A stretch of 64,000 nucleotides of DNA from Pseudomonas putida (GCF_001941965.1 NZ_MKZO01000006.1:1-64000), one strand, 5' to 3'; counted from the stretch's first letter, positions 43,710 through 54,364 are shown. Notes: generated by a model from the sequence alone, not told the origin. Numbers and translations: made by a program.

Positions 43710-46700
43710 ACCTCTCGCGCCTGTTCATTCTCCGCCCGGTCGCCACCACCCTGAGCATGCTGGCCATCGTCCTGGCCGGCCTGATCGCCTACCGGCTGCT
43801 GCCAGTGGCGGCGCTGCCCCAGGTGGATTACCCGACCATCCGGGTCATGACCCTGTACCCGGGCGCCAGCCCGCAGGTGATGACCAGCGCGGTGACCGCG
43901 CCGCTGGAGCGCCAGTTCGGGCAGATGCCAGGCCTGGAGCAGATGGCCTCGACCAGCTCCGGGGGCGCCTCGGTGCTGACCCTGCGCTTCAGCCTGGAAA
44001 TGAACATGGACGTCGCCGAGCAGCAGGTCCAGGCGGCGATCAACGCCGCCAGCAACCTGCTGCCCAGCGACCTGCCGGCACCGCCGGTGTACAACAAGGT
44101 CAACCCGGCGGATACCCCGGTGCTGACCCTGGCGATTTCCTCGAAGACCATGCCGCTGCCCAAGCTCAACGACCTGGTCGATACGCGCATGGCGCAGAAG
44201 ATCGCCCAGATCAGCGGCGTCGGCATGGTCAGCATCGCCGGCGGCCAGCGCCAGGCGGTGCGGATCAAGGTCAACCCCGAGGCTCTGGCGGCCGCCGGGC
44301 TGAACCTGGCCGACGTGCGCACCCTGATCGGCGCCTCCAACGTCAACCAGCCCAAGGGCAACTTCGACGGCCCGACCCGGGTGTCGATGCTCGATGCCAA
44401 CGACCAGCTGCGTTCCCCCGAGGAATACGCCAACCTGATCCTCGCCTACAACAACGGCGCGCCGCTGCGCCTGAAGGATGTCGCCGAGATCGTCGACGGC
44501 GCCGAGAACGAGCGCCTGGCCGCCTGGGCCAACCAGAACCAGGCGGTGCTGGTGAATATCCAGCGCCAGCCCGGGGCCAACGTGATCGAGGTGGTCGACC
44601 GGATCAAGACCCTGCTCCCGGAAATCACCGACAACCTGCCGGCCGGCCTCGATGTCACCGTGCTCACCGACCGCACCCAGACCATCCGCGCCTCGGTGCG
44701 CGACGTGCAGCACGAACTGCTGTTCGCCATCGCCCTGGTGGTGATGGTCACCTTCCTGTTCCTGCGCCGTCTCAGCGCGACCCTGATTCCGTCCATCGCC
44801 GTGCCGCTGTCGCTGATCGGCACCTTCGGCGTCATGTACCTGGCCGGTTTCTCGATCAACAACCTGACCTTGATGGCCCTGACCATCGCCACCGGCTTCG
44901 TGGTGGACGACGCCATCGTCATGCTGGAGAACATCGCCCGGCATATCGAGGAAGGCGAGACGCCCATGCAGGCGGCGCTCAAGGGCGCGCGGCAGATCGG
45001 CTTCACCCTGATCTCCCTGACCTTCTCGCTGATCGCGGTGCTGATCCCGCTGCTGTTCATGGCCGATGTGGTCGGGCGGCTGTTCCGCGAGTTCGCCATC
45101 ACCCTGGCGGTGGCGATCCTGATTTCCCTGGTGGTGTCCCTGACCCTGACCCCGATGATGTGCGCGCGCCTGCTCAAGCGCGAGCCCAAGGAAGAGGAGC
45201 AGAGCCGCTTCTACCGCGCCAGCGGTGCCTGGATCGACTGGCTGATCGAACATTACGGCCGCGGCCTGCAATGGGTGCTCAAGCACCAGCCACTGACCCT
45301 GCTGGTGGCGGTGGCGACCCTGGGCCTGACCGTGCTGCTGTATATCGCCGTGCCCAAGGGCTTCTTCCCGGTGCAGGACACCGGGGTGATCCAGGGTATT
45401 TCCGAAGCGCCGCAAGCCACGTCCTTCGCCGCCATGAGCCAGCGCCAGCAGGAACTGGCAGCGCTGATCCTCGAAGACCCGGCGGTGGAGAGCCTGTCGT
45501 CCTATATCGGCGTCGATGGCGACAACGCCACGCTCAACAGCGGGCGCTTGCTGATCAACCTCAAGGCCCACGGCGAGCGTGACCTCACGGCCGCCCAGGT
45601 GATCGCCCGCCTGCAACCCAGGGTCGACCGTCTCAGTGGCATCCGCCTGTTCATGCAGCCGGTGCAGGACCTGAGCATCGAGGACCGGGTCAGCCGCACC
45701 CAGTACCAGTTCAGCCTGTCGTCGCCGGATGCCGCGATGCTGTCGGAGTGGAGCGACAAGCTGGTCCACTCCCTGCAGCAGTACCCGCAGCTCACCGATG
45801 TCGCCAGCGACCTCCAGGACAAGGGCCTGCAAGTGTTCCTGGTGATCGACCGCGACGCCGCCAGCCGCCTCGGCGTGACCGTTTCGGAAATCACCAACGC
45901 CCTGTACGACGCCTTCGGCCAGCGGCAGATCTCGACCATCTACACCCAGGCCAGCCAGTACCGCGTGGTGCTCCAGGCCGAAGCCGCCTCGACTCTTGGG
46001 CCCAAGGCGCTGGACGGCATCTACGTCAAGACCACCGCCGGCAGCCAGGTGCGCCTGTCGGCCCTGGCCAGGGTCGAGGAGCGCCAGGCGCAACTGGCGA
46101 TCGCCCATATCGGCCAGTTCCCGGCGGTGATGATGTCGTTCAACCTGGCCGAGGGCGTGTCCCTGGGCGAGGGCGTGCAACTGATCGAGCAGGTGCAGAA
46201 GGACATCGGCATGCCGCTGGGCGTGCAGACCCGCTTCCAGGGCGCGGCGGAAGCCTTCCAGGCCTCGCTGTCGAGCACCTTGCTGCTGATCCTCGCCGCC
46301 GTGGTGACCATGTACATCGTGCTGGGCGTGCTCTACGAGAGCTACATCCACCCGGTGACCATCCTCTCGACCCTGCCGTCGGCGGCGGTGGGCGCCTTGC
46401 TCGCGCTGATCCTCAGCGGCAACGACCTGGGGATGATCGCCATCATCGGCATCATCCTGCTGATCGGCATCGTCAAGAAGAACGCGATCATGATGATCGA
46501 CTTCGCCCTGGAGGCGGAGCGCAACCAGGGCATGGACCCGGAAAAGGCCATCTACCAGGCGGCGCTGCTGCGCTTCCGGCCGATCCTTATGACCACCCTG
46601 GCGGCGCTGTTCGGTGCGCTGCCACTGATGTTTGCCAGCGGTTCCGGTGCGGAGCTGCGCCAGCCCCTGGGCCTGGTGATGGTCGGCGGCCTGGCTCTGA

Positions 46701-46801
46701 GCCAGATCCTCACCCTGTTCACCACGCCGGTGATCTACCTGTACTTCGATCGCCTGTCGCGGCGTTTCAACAAGCGCGAAGTCGTGGGAGAGCCGGTATG
46801 A
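43706..46801 (+). CDS. muxB: MuxB, RND inner-membrane pump subunit
   Basis: A 1031-residue RND transporter with twelve membrane helices and two large periplasmic loops. It starts [21 protein letters not shown]; the proton-relay aspartates are in helix 4 ([22 protein letters not shown]), and the second half has [23 protein letters not shown]. In this family the pump is a heterotrimer of two different subunits, MuxB with MuxC, and exports drugs such as novobiocin, aztreonam, macrolides and tetracycline in P. aeruginosa. It is translationally coupled to muxA and is followed by a 103-base gap with a palindromic repeat before muxC. Confidence 0.92.
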   Translation: MNLSRLFILRPVATTLSMLAIVLAGLIAYRLLPVAALPQVDYPTIRVMTLYPGASPQVMTSAVTAPLERQFGQMPGLEQMASTSSGGASVLTLRFSLEMNMDVAEQQVQAAINAASNLLPSDLPAPPVYNKVNPADTPVLTLAISSKTMPLPKLNDLVDTRMAQKIAQISGVGMVSIAGGQRQAVRIKVNPEALAAAGLNLADVRTLIGASNVNQPKGNFDGPTRVSMLDANDQLRSPEEYANLILAYNNGAPLRLKDVAEIVDGAENERLAAWANQNQAVLVNIQRQPGANVIEVVDRIKTLLPEITDNLPAGLDVTVLTDRTQTIRASVRDVQHELLFAIALVVMVTFLFLRRLSATLIPSIAVPLSLIGTFGVMYLAGFSINNLTLMALTIATGFVVDDAIVMLENIARHIEEGETPMQAALKGARQIGFTLISLTFSLIAVLIPLLFMADVVGRLFREFAITLAVAILISLVVSLTLTPMMCARLLKREPKEEEQSRFYRASGAWIDWLIEHYGRGLQWVLKHQPLTLLVAVATLGLTVLLYIAVPKGFFPVQDTGVIQGISEAPQATSFAAMSQRQQELAALILEDPAVESLSSYIGVDGDNATLNSGRLLINLKAHGERDLTAAQVIARLQPRVDRLSGIRLFMQPVQDLSIEDRVSRTQYQFSLSSPDAAMLSEWSDKLVHSLQQYPQLTDVASDLQDKGLQVFLVIDRDAASRLGVTVSEITNALYDAFGQRQISTIYTQASQYRVVLQAEAASTLGPKALDGIYVKTTAGSQVRLSALARVEERQAQLAIAHIGQFPAVMMSFNLAEGVSLGEGVQLIEQVQKDIGMPLGVQTRFQGAAEAFQASLSSTLLLILAAVVTMYIVLGVLYESYIHPVTILSTLPSAAVGALLALILSGNDLGMIAIIGIILLIGIVKKNAIMMIDFALEAERNQGMDPEKAIYQAALLRFRPILMTTLAALFGALPLMFASGSGAELRQPLGLVMVGGLALSQILTLFTTPVIYLYFDRLSRRFNKREVVGEPV

Positions 46802-46804
46802 TCT

Positions 46805-46903
46805 GGCAGCAGCAAGCTTCAAGCTGCAAGCGGCAAGAGAACCGGGTAATGGCGGCTGTTCGCGTACTTTCTTGCGGCTTGAAGCTTGCCGCTTGGAGCT
46901 GCC
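46805..46903. repeat. Palindromic repeat between muxB and muxC
   Basis: A 99-base inverted repeat whose left arm starts GGCAGCAGCAAGCTTCAAGC and whose right arm ends with TTGAAGCTTGCCGCTTGGAGCTGCC-like sequence split as GCTTGAAGCTTGCC and GCTTGGAGCTGCC. The arms pair over most of about 30 bases. It starts 4 bases after the muxB stop and ends one base before the muxC TTG start, so the GGAG used by muxC lies in its right arm. Confidence 0.8.
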
Positions 46904-46904
46904 A

Positions 46905-49900
46905 TTGAACCTCTCCGGACCCTTTATCCGTCGCCCGGTGGCGACCATGCTCCTGAGCCTGGCAATCATGCTCCTGGGTGCGGTGAGCTTCGGCCTGCTG
47001 CCAGTGGCGCCGCTGCCGAAGATGGACTTCCCGGTGATCGTGGTCTCGGCCAGCCTGCCCGGGGCCAGCCCCGAGGTGATGGCGGCCACCGTGGCCACGC
47101 CGCTGGAGCGCAAGCTCGGCACCATCGCCGGGGTCACCACCCTGACCAGCAGCTCCAGCCAGGGCTCGACCCGGGTCATCCTCGGCTTCGACCTGGACCG
47201 CGATATCGACGGTGCCGCGCGGGAAGTGCAGGCGGCCATCAATGCCGCGCGCAACCTGCTGCCCAGTGGCATGAAAAGCATGCCCACCTACAAGAAGATC
47301 AACCCGTCGCAGGCGCCGATCATGGTGCTGTCGCTGACCTCGGACGTTTTGCAGAAAGGCCAGCTCTACGACCTGGCCTCGACCATCCTGTCCCAGAGCC
47401 TGTCCCAGGTGAGCGGGGTAGGGGAGGTGCAGATTGGCGGCAGTTCGCTGCCGGCGGTGCGCATCGAGCTGCAACCGAAAATGCTCGCCCAGTACGGCCT
47501 GGCCCTGGACGACGTGCGCGCCAGCGTGGCTGCGGCCAACCAGCGCCGGCCCATGGGCTTCGTCGAGGACCCGGAGCGCAACTGGCAGGTACGGGCCAAC
47601 GACCAGCTGGAAAAGGCCAAGGACTACGAACCGCTGGTGATCCGCTACCAGGACGGTTCGGTGCTGCGCCTGAGCGATGTGGCCAAGGTCAGCGATGGCG
47701 TGGAGAACCGCTACAACAGCGGCTTCTTCAATGACCAGGAAGCGGTGCTGCTGGTGATCAACCGGCAGACCAACGCCAACATCATCGAGACCGTGGCGCA
47801 GATCAAGGAACAGTTGCCGGCGCTGCAGTCCCTGCTGCCGTCCAGCGTCACCCTGAACATCGCCATGGACCGCTCGCCGGTGATCAAGGCGACCCTCAAG
47901 GAAGCCGAGCACACCCTGCTGATCGCCGTGGTCCTGGTGATCCTGGTGGTGTACCTGTTCCTCGGCAATTTCCGCGCCTCGCTGATCCCGACCCTGGCGG
48001 TACCGGTGTCGCTGGTGGGCACCTTCGCGGTCATGTACCTGTGCGGTTTCTCGCTGAACAACCTGTCGCTGATGGCGCTGATCCTCGCCACCGGCCTGGT
48101 GGTGGACGATGCCATCGTGGTCCTGGAGAACATCTCCCGGCATATCGAGGACGGCCAGCCGCCAATGCGCGCGGCCTATCTGGGCGCCAGCGAAGTCGGC
48201 TTCACCCTGCTGTCGATGAACGTCTCGCTGGTGGCGGTGTTCGTTTCCATCCTGTTCATGGGCGGCATCGTCAACGCGCTGTTCCGCGAATTCTCCATCA
48301 CTCTGGCGGCGGCCATCATCGTCTCCCTGGTGGTGTCCCTGACCCTGACCCCGATGCTCTGCTCGCGCTGGCTCAAGCCCCACGACCCGGCTGCCGGGCA
48401 GACCCGCCTGCAACGCTGGAGCGAGCGGGTCAACCAGCGCATGGTTGCCGGCTACGACCGCAGCCTGGGCTGGGCCCTGCGCCACAAGCGCCTGACCCTG
48501 CTCAGCCTGTTCGTCGCCATCGGCGTGAACATCGCCCTGTACGTGGTGGTGCCCAAGACCCTGATGCCGCAGCAGGACACTGGCCAGCTGATGGGCTTCG
48601 TGCGCGGTGACGACGGCCTGTCGTTCAGCGTGATGCAGCCGAAAATGGAGATCTACCGCCGCGCCTTGCTCGCCGATCCGGCGGTGCAGAGCGTGGCCGG
48701 CTTTATCGGCGGCAACAGCGGCACCAACAATGCCATGGTGCTGGTGCGCCTGAAGCCGATCAAGGAGCGCAAGCTGTCGGCCCAGCAGGTGATCGAGCGC
48801 CTGCGCAAGGAAATGCCCCTGGTCCCGGGCGGGCGCCTGTTCCTCCAGGCCGACCAGGACCTGCAACTGGGCGGCGGCGGCCGCGACCAGACCACGTCCC
48901 AATACCTGTACACCCTGCAAAGCGGTGACCTGACCGCCCTGCGCACCTGGTATCCGAAGGTGGTCGCCGCCCTGCGTGCGCTGCCCGAGCTGACCGCCAT
49001 CGACGCCCGCGACGGCGGCGGCACCCAGCAGGTGACGCTGGTGGTCGACCGCGACCAGGCCAAGCGCCTGGGCATCGACATGAGCATGGTCACCGCAGTG
49101 CTCAACAACGCCTACAGCCAGCGGCAGATCTCGACCATCTACGACAGCCTCAACCAGTACCAGGTGGTGATGGAGATCAACCCGAAATATGCCCAGGACC
49201 CCAGCACCCTGGAGCAGGTCGAGGTGATCACCGCCGACGGCGCGCGCGTGCCGCTGTCCACCTTCGCCCATTACGAGAACACCCTGGCCGATGACCGGGT
49301 CAGCCATGAAGGGCAGTTCGCCGCCGAGGATATTTCCTTCGATATCGCCGAAGGCTACGCCCCTGACGCGGCCCTGGCCGCGGTGGAGCGGGCGGTGGCG
49401 GCGGTGGGCCTGCCCGAGGACGTGATCGCCAAGCTCGGCGGTACCGCCAATGCCTTCGTAAAGACCCAGCAGGGCCAGCCACTGATGATCCTCGGCGCGC
49501 TGGTGCTGGTGTACCTGGTGCTGGGCATCCTGTATGAAAGCTACATCCACCCGCTGACCATCCTCTCGACCTTGCCGTCGGCCGGGGTCGGCGCCTTGCT
49601 GACCCTGTACGTCACCGGCGGCGAGTTCAGCCTGATCTCGCTGCTGGGGCTGTTCCTGCTGATCGGCGTGGTCAAGAAGAACGCGATCCTGATGATCGAC
49701 CTGGCCTTGCAACTGGAACGTCACCAGGGCCTGGGCCCGGAGGAGTCGATCCGCCGCGCCTGCCTGCTGCGCCTGCGGCCGATCCTGATGACCACCCTGG
49801 CGGCGATCCTCGGTGCGTTGCCGCTGCTGCTGGGCAGTGCCGAAGGTTCGGAAATGCGCCAGCCGCTGGGCCTGACCATCATCGGCGGCCTGGTCTTCAG

Positions 49901-50018
49901 CCAGGTCCTTACGCTCTACACCACCCCGGTGGTCTACCTCTACCTGGACCGTGCACGCCATCGCTTCAACCGCTGGCGCGGCGTGCGCACCGATGCTGCC
50001 CTGGAAACCCCGCTATGA
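46905..50018 (+). CDS. muxC: MuxC, second RND inner-membrane pump subunit
   Basis: A 1037-residue RND transporter paralogous to MuxB. It starts (M)NLSGPFIRRPVATMLLSLAI; helix 4 carries TGLVVDDAIVVLENISRHIEDG and the second half LGLFLLIGVVKKNAILMIDLAL, as in MdtC/MuxC proteins. The start codon is a TTG at 46905 with GGAG six bases upstream, both at the edge of the palindromic repeat; upstream in-frame codons lie inside the repeat and would add residues foreign to the family. The stop overlaps the opmB ATG by four bases. MuxC and MuxB form the mixed trimer of the pump. Confidence 0.92.
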   Translation: MNLSGPFIRRPVATMLLSLAIMLLGAVSFGLLPVAPLPKMDFPVIVVSASLPGASPEVMAATVATPLERKLGTIAGVTTLTSSSSQGSTRVILGFDLDRDIDGAAREVQAAINAARNLLPSGMKSMPTYKKINPSQAPIMVLSLTSDVLQKGQLYDLASTILSQSLSQVSGVGEVQIGGSSLPAVRIELQPKMLAQYGLALDDVRASVAAANQRRPMGFVEDPERNWQVRANDQLEKAKDYEPLVIRYQDGSVLRLSDVAKVSDGVENRYNSGFFNDQEAVLLVINRQTNANIIETVAQIKEQLPALQSLLPSSVTLNIAMDRSPVIKATLKEAEHTLLIAVVLVILVVYLFLGNFRASLIPTLAVPVSLVGTFAVMYLCGFSLNNLSLMALILATGLVVDDAIVVLENISRHIEDGQPPMRAAYLGASEVGFTLLSMNVSLVAVFVSILFMGGIVNALFREFSITLAAAIIVSLVVSLTLTPMLCSRWLKPHDPAAGQTRLQRWSERVNQRMVAGYDRSLGWALRHKRLTLLSLFVAIGVNIALYVVVPKTLMPQQDTGQLMGFVRGDDGLSFSVMQPKMEIYRRALLADPAVQSVAGFIGGNSGTNNAMVLVRLKPIKERKLSAQQVIERLRKEMPLVPGGRLFLQADQDLQLGGGGRDQTTSQYLYTLQSGDLTALRTWYPKVVAALRALPELTAIDARDGGGTQQVTLVVDRDQAKRLGIDMSMVTAVLNNAYSQRQISTIYDSLNQYQVVMEINPKYAQDPSTLEQVEVITADGARVPLSTFAHYENTLADDRVSHEGQFAAEDISFDIAEGYAPDAALAAVERAVAAVGLPEDVIAKLGGTANAFVKTQQGQPLMILGALVLVYLVLGILYESYIHPLTILSTLPSAGVGALLTLYVTGGEFSLISLLGLFLLIGVVKKNAILMIDLALQLERHQGLGPEESIRRACLLRLRPILMTTLAAILGALPLLLGSAEGSEMRQPLGLTIIGGLVFSQVLTLYTTPVVYLYLDRARHRFNRWRGVRTDAALETPL

Positions 50019-51499
50019 GCCAACGTCCGTTTCTTTCCGATCCCTCGCTGATGCGCCTGCTCGGTGCCCGTGGCTCGCGCCTGCTGGCGGCCGGCCTGTG
50101 CGTGGCGATGCTCAGCGCCTGCACCCTGAGCCCGGATTACCAGCGACCGGCCATGCACACCGATGTGCCGTTCAAGCACGCCGAGGGCTGGACCCAGGCC
50201 ACGCCGTCCGACGCCCTGGCGCGCGGCGCCTGGTGGGAGCTGTATGGCGATGCGCAGCTCAACGGCCTGGTCGCCGAGCTGAATGCCAACAACCAGACCG
50301 TGCGCCAGTCCGAAGCCCAGTACCGCCAGGCCCAGGCCCTGGTGCGAAGCTCGCGGGCGTCGTTGTTCCCGAGCCTGAGCCTGAGCGCCAGCAAGAACCG
50401 TTCGAGCCAGGGTACCGGCAGCTCCAGCTCCAGCCTGAGCAACAACAGCAGCGGGATCCGCGATACCTACAGCACGCAACTGGGGGTGAGCTGGGAAATC
50501 GACCTGTGGGGCAAGTTGCGTGAAGGCTTGAATGCCAACGAGGCCAGCGCCGAGGCGAGCTTTGCCGACATGGCGTCGATCCGCCTCAGCCAGCAGTCCG
50601 AGCTGGTGCAGAACTACCTGCAACTGCGGGTGATCGACGAGCAGAAGCGCCTGCTCGAAGCGACCCTGGCGGCGTACCAGCGCTCGCTGAAAATGACCCA
50701 GAACCAGTACCAGGCGGGGGTGTCCGGCAAGGACGCGGTGGCCCAGGCGCAGACCCAGCTCAAGAGCACCGAAGCGGACCTGGTGGACCTGGTCTGGCAG
50801 CGCGCCCAGTACGAGAACGCCATTGCCGTGTTGCTCGGCAAGCTGCCGGCGGAGTTCTCCCTGGCGGCCACCGACAGTATTCCGGCCTTGCCGCAGATCC
50901 CGGTGTCGCTGCCGTCGCAACTGCTGGAGCGGCGTCCCGACATCGCTGCCGCCGAGCGCAATGTCATGGCGGCCAATGCCAATATCGGCGTGGCCCGGGC
51001 GGCGTATTTCCCGGACCTGAGCCTGAGCATGAACGGCGGCTACAGCAGTAGCAGCTTCAGCAACTGGATCAGCCTGCCGAACCGCTTCTGGTCGGTGGGG
51101 CCGAGCCTGGCCATGACCCTGTTCGATGCGGGCAAGCGTTCAGCCGAGGTGGACCGTACCGAAGCGGTGTATGACCAGACCGTGGCGCAATACCGCCAGA
51201 CCGTGCTGGACGGCTTCCGCGAGGTGGAAAACTACCTGGTGCAGCTCAAGGTGTATGGCGATGAAGCGCTGGTGCGCCAGCAAGCGCTGGAGTCGGCACG
51301 GGAATCCCTGCGCCTGACCGAGAACCAGTACAAGGCCGGCTTGATCGGCTATCTGGATGTGGTGAACGTGCAGACCACGGCGCTGAGCAACGAGCGCAGC
51401 GTGCTGAACCTGCTGCAGGGCCGGCTGGTGGCCAGTGTCCAGCTGATTGCTGCACTGGGTGGTGGCTGGGATGGGCAGATGGCGGCGGCCGAGGACTAG
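50015..51499 (+). CDS. opmB: OpmB, outer-membrane channel lipoprotein
   Basis: A 494-residue TolC-family outer-membrane factor of the NodT group. The lipobox LSAC follows a hydrophobic signal (LLAAGLCVAMLSAC), so it is lipidated, then CTLSPDYQRP, the common start of these factors. Two repeated OEP domains are seen, with long helical stretches such as NANNQTVRQSEAQYRQAQALV. It would form the exit duct for the MuxABC pump. It is the last gene of the operon, coupled by ATGA to muxC, and followed by a single REP-like hairpin. Confidence 0.92.
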   Translation: MSQRPFLSDPSLMRLLGARGSRLLAAGLCVAMLSACTLSPDYQRPAMHTDVPFKHAEGWTQATPSDALARGAWWELYGDAQLNGLVAELNANNQTVRQSEAQYRQAQALVRSSRASLFPSLSLSASKNRSSQGTGSSSSSLSNNSSGIRDTYSTQLGVSWEIDLWGKLREGLNANEASAEASFADMASIRLSQQSELVQNYLQLRVIDEQKRLLEATLAAYQRSLKMTQNQYQAGVSGKDAVAQAQTQLKSTEADLVDLVWQRAQYENAIAVLLGKLPAEFSLAATDSIPALPQIPVSLPSQLLERRPDIAAAERNVMAANANIGVARAAYFPDLSLSMNGGYSSSSFSNWISLPNRFWSVGPSLAMTLFDAGKRSAEVDRTEAVYDQTVAQYRQTVLDGFREVENYLVQLKVYGDEALVRQQALESARESLRLTENQYKAGLIGYLDVVNVQTTALSNERSVLNLLQGRLVASVQLIAALGGGWDGQMAAAED

Positions 51500-51503
51500 G
51501 ATA

Positions 51504-51530
51504 CCTGTGGGAGCCGGCGTTGCCGGCGAT
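51504..51530. repeat. Single variant REP after opmB
   Basis: One copy of a variant REP, CTGTGGGAGCCGGCGTTGCC followed by GGCGATGAGG, lies 4 bases after the opmB stop, between convergent opmB and tetR genes. No inverted partner was found nearby. Confidence 0.65.
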
Positions 51531-51549
51531 GAGGCCCTCAGCCAGCGCC

Positions 51550-52134
51550 TCAAGCCGCCGAACTGATCCCCACCGGCAGCCCACCCTCGATCGCCCCCAG
51601 CAACATGCTTTCCATCAAGGCCAGCCGCTGCGCCTGGGGTGCTGCCGAGTTCTGCAGCCAGCCCGGCAGGCTGTTGAGCAGGCTCGCCACCACCTGCGCC
51701 GCGGCCTCCAGGGCCGCTCCGTCGAGGCGGCTGGAGGGCGCGATCAGCTCGAGCAATCGCGCCTCATATTCCCTGCGCATCCCGGCTATCAACGCCTGCT
51801 GCTCTTCGCTCAGGCAACACAGGTCGCGCTCCGCCAGGCGGAACTGCAACGGCCGTTCCCCATGCAACTCCCAATGGGCGCGGATCACCGCCGACAAGCG
51901 CACGGCCTTGCCCCGGCCTACCGGGTGCAAGGTCGCCAGCAGTTCCTCGTACAGCTCCTCGATCAGGTCGAACAACAGGTGCTGCTTGCTCGGGAAGTGG
52001 TGGTACAGCGAGCCCGCGGTCAGGCCCACATGGGCCGCCAGCTCGCGCATGCTGACCTGGCCGAACCCCTTGAGGGCGAAAAGCTCGAGGGCCTTGTCGC
52101 GGCGTTCTTCGTAGTCGGCGCAGGTCCTGGGCAT
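51550..52134 (-). CDS. TetR-family regulator
   Basis: A 194-residue TetR-type repressor. The helix-turn-helix is at about residues 14-57 (ALELFALKGFGQVSMRELAAHVGLTAGSLYHHFPSKQHLL), and the rest is the ligand-binding helical domain. It starts only 6 bases after the 3-hydroxyacyl-CoA dehydrogenase stop, so it is the third gene of the thiolase operon and most likely represses it in response to an acyl-CoA or fatty acid. It faces opmB tail to tail and is not positioned as a mux regulator. Confidence 0.88.
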   Translation of the reverse strand: MPRTCADYEERRDKALELFALKGFGQVSMRELAAHVGLTAGSLYHHFPSKQHLLFDLIEELYEELLATLHPVGRGKAVRLSAVIRAHWELHGERPLQFRLAERDLCCLSEEQQALIAGMRREYEARLLELIAPSSRLDGAALEAAAQVVASLLNSLPGWLQNSAAPQAQRLALMESMLLGAIEGGLPVGISSAA

Positions 52135-52140
52135 GGCGGC

Positions 52141-52992
52141 TTACCCGTAGACGTGGAAGCCGCGGCCGCTCTTGCGACCCAGGTAGCCGGCCGCGACCAT
52201 CTCCTTGAGCAGCGGAGCAGGGCGGTACTTGCTGTCGTTGAAGCCCTCGTGGAAGGCCTCGATGATCGCCAGCAGGGTGTCCAGGCCGATCAGGTCGGCC
52301 AGGGCCAGCGGGCCGATCGGCTGGTTGCAGCCCAGGCGCATGCCGGTGTCGATGTCCTCGGCACTGGCCAGGCCTTCCTGCAACACGAAGATCGCTTCGT
52401 TGATCATCGGCACCAGGATACGGTTGACCACGAAGCCCGGACGGTTGCCGGCGGTGATCGCGGTCTTGCCGACCTGGCCGGTCAGGGCCATGGCCGCGGC
52501 GTAGGTCGCGTCATTGGTCTGCAGGCCGCGGATCACCTCGACCAGGGCCATCATCGGCACCGGGTTGAAGAAGTGCACGCCGATAAAGCGCTCCGGCTGG
52601 CTGACGGTGGCGGCCAGTTGGGTGATGGACAGCGACGAGGTGTTGGTGGCGATCACGCAGCTGTCGCTGACGCTGGCGGCGACCTGCTGGAGAATGCGCT
52701 TCTTGAGCTCGAGATTTTCGGTGGCGGCCTCGATCACCAGTTGCGCGTCTTTCAACTGGGCGTAGTCGGTGCTGGTGCGAATGCGCCCGACCGCGGCTTC
52801 GGCCTGGTCCGCCTGCAGGGTCTGCTTGCTGACCTGGCGCTCCAGGTTCTTGCGCAGGGTGGCCACGCCACGCTCCAGCGCGGCGTCGGACACGTCGATC
52901 AGGGTGACCTGGTAACCGGCCACGGCACACACCTGGGCGATGCCGTTGCCCATGGTCCCGGCGCCGATCACGGCGATGTTGTGAATGCTCAT
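52141..52992 (-). CDS. 3-hydroxybutyryl-CoA (3-hydroxyacyl-CoA) dehydrogenase
   Basis: A 283-residue NAD-dependent dehydrogenase. The nucleotide-binding motif VIGAGTMGNGIAQVCAVAG is at the N-terminus and the catalytic-histidine segment ERFIGVHFFNPVPMMALVEVI lies near residue 140; NRPGFVVNRILVPMINEA follows. It is a stand-alone enzyme (Hbd/PaaH type), without a hydratase fusion. It oxidises 3-hydroxyacyl-CoA to 3-oxoacyl-CoA, feeding the thiolase encoded 11 bases upstream. Short-chain preference is likely by family but not proven. Confidence 0.92.
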   Translation of the reverse strand: MSIHNIAVIGAGTMGNGIAQVCAVAGYQVTLIDVSDAALERGVATLRKNLERQVSKQTLQADQAEAAVGRIRTSTDYAQLKDAQLVIEAATENLELKKRILQQVAASVSDSCVIATNTSSLSITQLAATVSQPERFIGVHFFNPVPMMALVEVIRGLQTNDATYAAAMALTGQVGKTAITAGNRPGFVVNRILVPMINEAIFVLQEGLASAEDIDTGMRLGCNQPIGPLALADLIGLDTLLAIIEAFHEGFNDSKYRPAPLLKEMVAAGYLGRKSGRGFHVYG

Positions 52993-53003
52993 GCGGTTAT
53001 TCC

Positions 53004-54188
53004 TCAAACCCGTTCGAACAGGACGGCGATACCCTGGCCGCCGCCGATGCACATGGTCGCCAGGGCATAGCGACCCTGGATGCGTTGCAGTTCATGGATG
53101 GCCTTGGTGGCGATGATTGCGCCGGTGGCGCCCACCGGGTGGCCCAGGGAGATGCCGGAGCCGTTCGGGTTGACCTTCTCCGGGTCGAAGCCGAGCAATT
53201 TGGACACGGCGCAGGCCTGGGCGGCGAAGGCTTCGTTGGACTCGATCACGTCCAGGTCGGCGACCGTGATGCCGGCCTGGGCCAGGACTTTCTGGGTGGC
53301 TGGCACGGGACCAAGGCCCATCAGCTCCGGTTCGACACCGGCATGGGCGTAGGCCACCAGGCGGGCCAGGGGTTTCAGGCCTTCGCGCTCGACCATCGCC
53401 CCGGTCGCCAGGACCAGCGCCGCAGCGCCGTCGTTCAGGCCGCTGGCGTTGCCGGCGGTGACGCTGCCGTCCTTCTTGAACGCGGTCTTCATCCCGGCCA
53501 GTTGCTCGGAGCTGACCTCACCGCGCACATGCTCGTCCACCTTGAACTGCACCGGGCCTTTGCGACCGGGGACTTCGATGGCGACGATCTGGCTGTCGAA
53601 ACGGCCTTCAGCGATGGCGCGGGCGGCGCGCTGCTGGCTGGTGATCGCCACTTCGTCCTGCATCTCGCGGCTGATGCCGTGTTTGGCGGCAACGTTTTCG
53701 GCGGTGATGCCCATATGGAAGCCTTCGAACGGGTCATGCAGGATGCCGAGCATGTAGTCGATGCTCTTCATGTCGCCCATGCGTGCGCCCCAGCGGGCCT
53801 GGGTCAGCAGGTACGGGCCGCGGCTCATGGCCTCGGCGCCGGCGGCGAGCACGGCCTCGGCTTCGCCCAGTTGCAGGGTCTGCGCAGCGGAAACGATGGC
53901 CTGCAGGCCGGAACCGCACAGGCGGTTGACGTTGAAGGCCGGGGTTTCCTTGGGAATCCCGGCGTTCATCGCGGCCACGCGGCCCAGGTAGGCGTCGCGG
54001 GCTTCGGTGGGGATCACGTTGCCCATCACCACATGGCCGATCTGCTCGGGGGCGACACCGGAGCGTTCGAGGGCAGCGCGGGTGACCTGGGTGGCGAGGT
54101 CGGCCAGGGGCAGGTCCTTGAGCGAGCCGCCGAAGGTGCCGATGGCCGAGCGCACGGCGCTGACTACATAGATATCGTTGTTGTTCAT
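53004..54188 (-). CDS. Acetyl-CoA acetyltransferase / 3-ketothiolase
   Basis: A 394-residue thiolase. The acyl-binding Cys91 is in NVNRLCGSGLQAIVS, the base histidine in GSGISLGHPVGATGA, and the second cysteine in ATMCIGGGQGIAVLFE. These are the family's three catalytic signatures. It cleaves 3-oxoacyl-CoA or condenses two acetyl-CoA. Start at 54188 follows TTGGAGTGGATC. It is the first gene of the thiolase-dehydrogenase-TetR unit, a small cytosolic beta-oxidation or ketogenic module, perhaps for short or branched acyl-CoA. The AraC gene diverges from it. Confidence 0.93.
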   Translation of the reverse strand: MNNNDIYVVSAVRSAIGTFGGSLKDLPLADLATQVTRAALERSGVAPEQIGHVVMGNVIPTEARDAYLGRVAAMNAGIPKETPAFNVNRLCGSGLQAIVSAAQTLQLGEAEAVLAAGAEAMSRGPYLLTQARWGARMGDMKSIDYMLGILHDPFEGFHMGITAENVAAKHGISREMQDEVAITSQQRAARAIAEGRFDSQIVAIEVPGRKGPVQFKVDEHVRGEVSSEQLAGMKTAFKKDGSVTAGNASGLNDGAAALVLATGAMVEREGLKPLARLVAYAHAGVEPELMGLGPVPATQKVLAQAGITVADLDVIESNEAFAAQACAVSKLLGFDPEKVNPNGSGISLGHPVGATGAIIATKAIHELQRIQGRYALATMCIGGGQGIAVLFERV

Positions 54189-54364
54189 GATCCACTCCAA
54201 TGGGCTAAGGCGTGGCATGACGCCACCCGCTCTGCGAGAATGACGCCCGGTTCACGCCCGGATTGTCAGCGAGTCTAGGCAAGGGGCGGGGCCGGGCCTA
54301 TGCCTTAACTGTCCAGCGTGCCTGTCATTTTTTGCAATGCAGGGGCGCCAATGCGGAACTGTTC

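Noticed and set aside
43445..49961. Very long open frames on the minus strand across muxB and muxC (up to about 1280 codons).
   Set aside because: They lie opposite well-supported RND genes, their translations are rich in His, Gln, Gly and Asp with no domain, and such frames are common opposite GC-rich genes. The plus-strand proteins have all family motifs.
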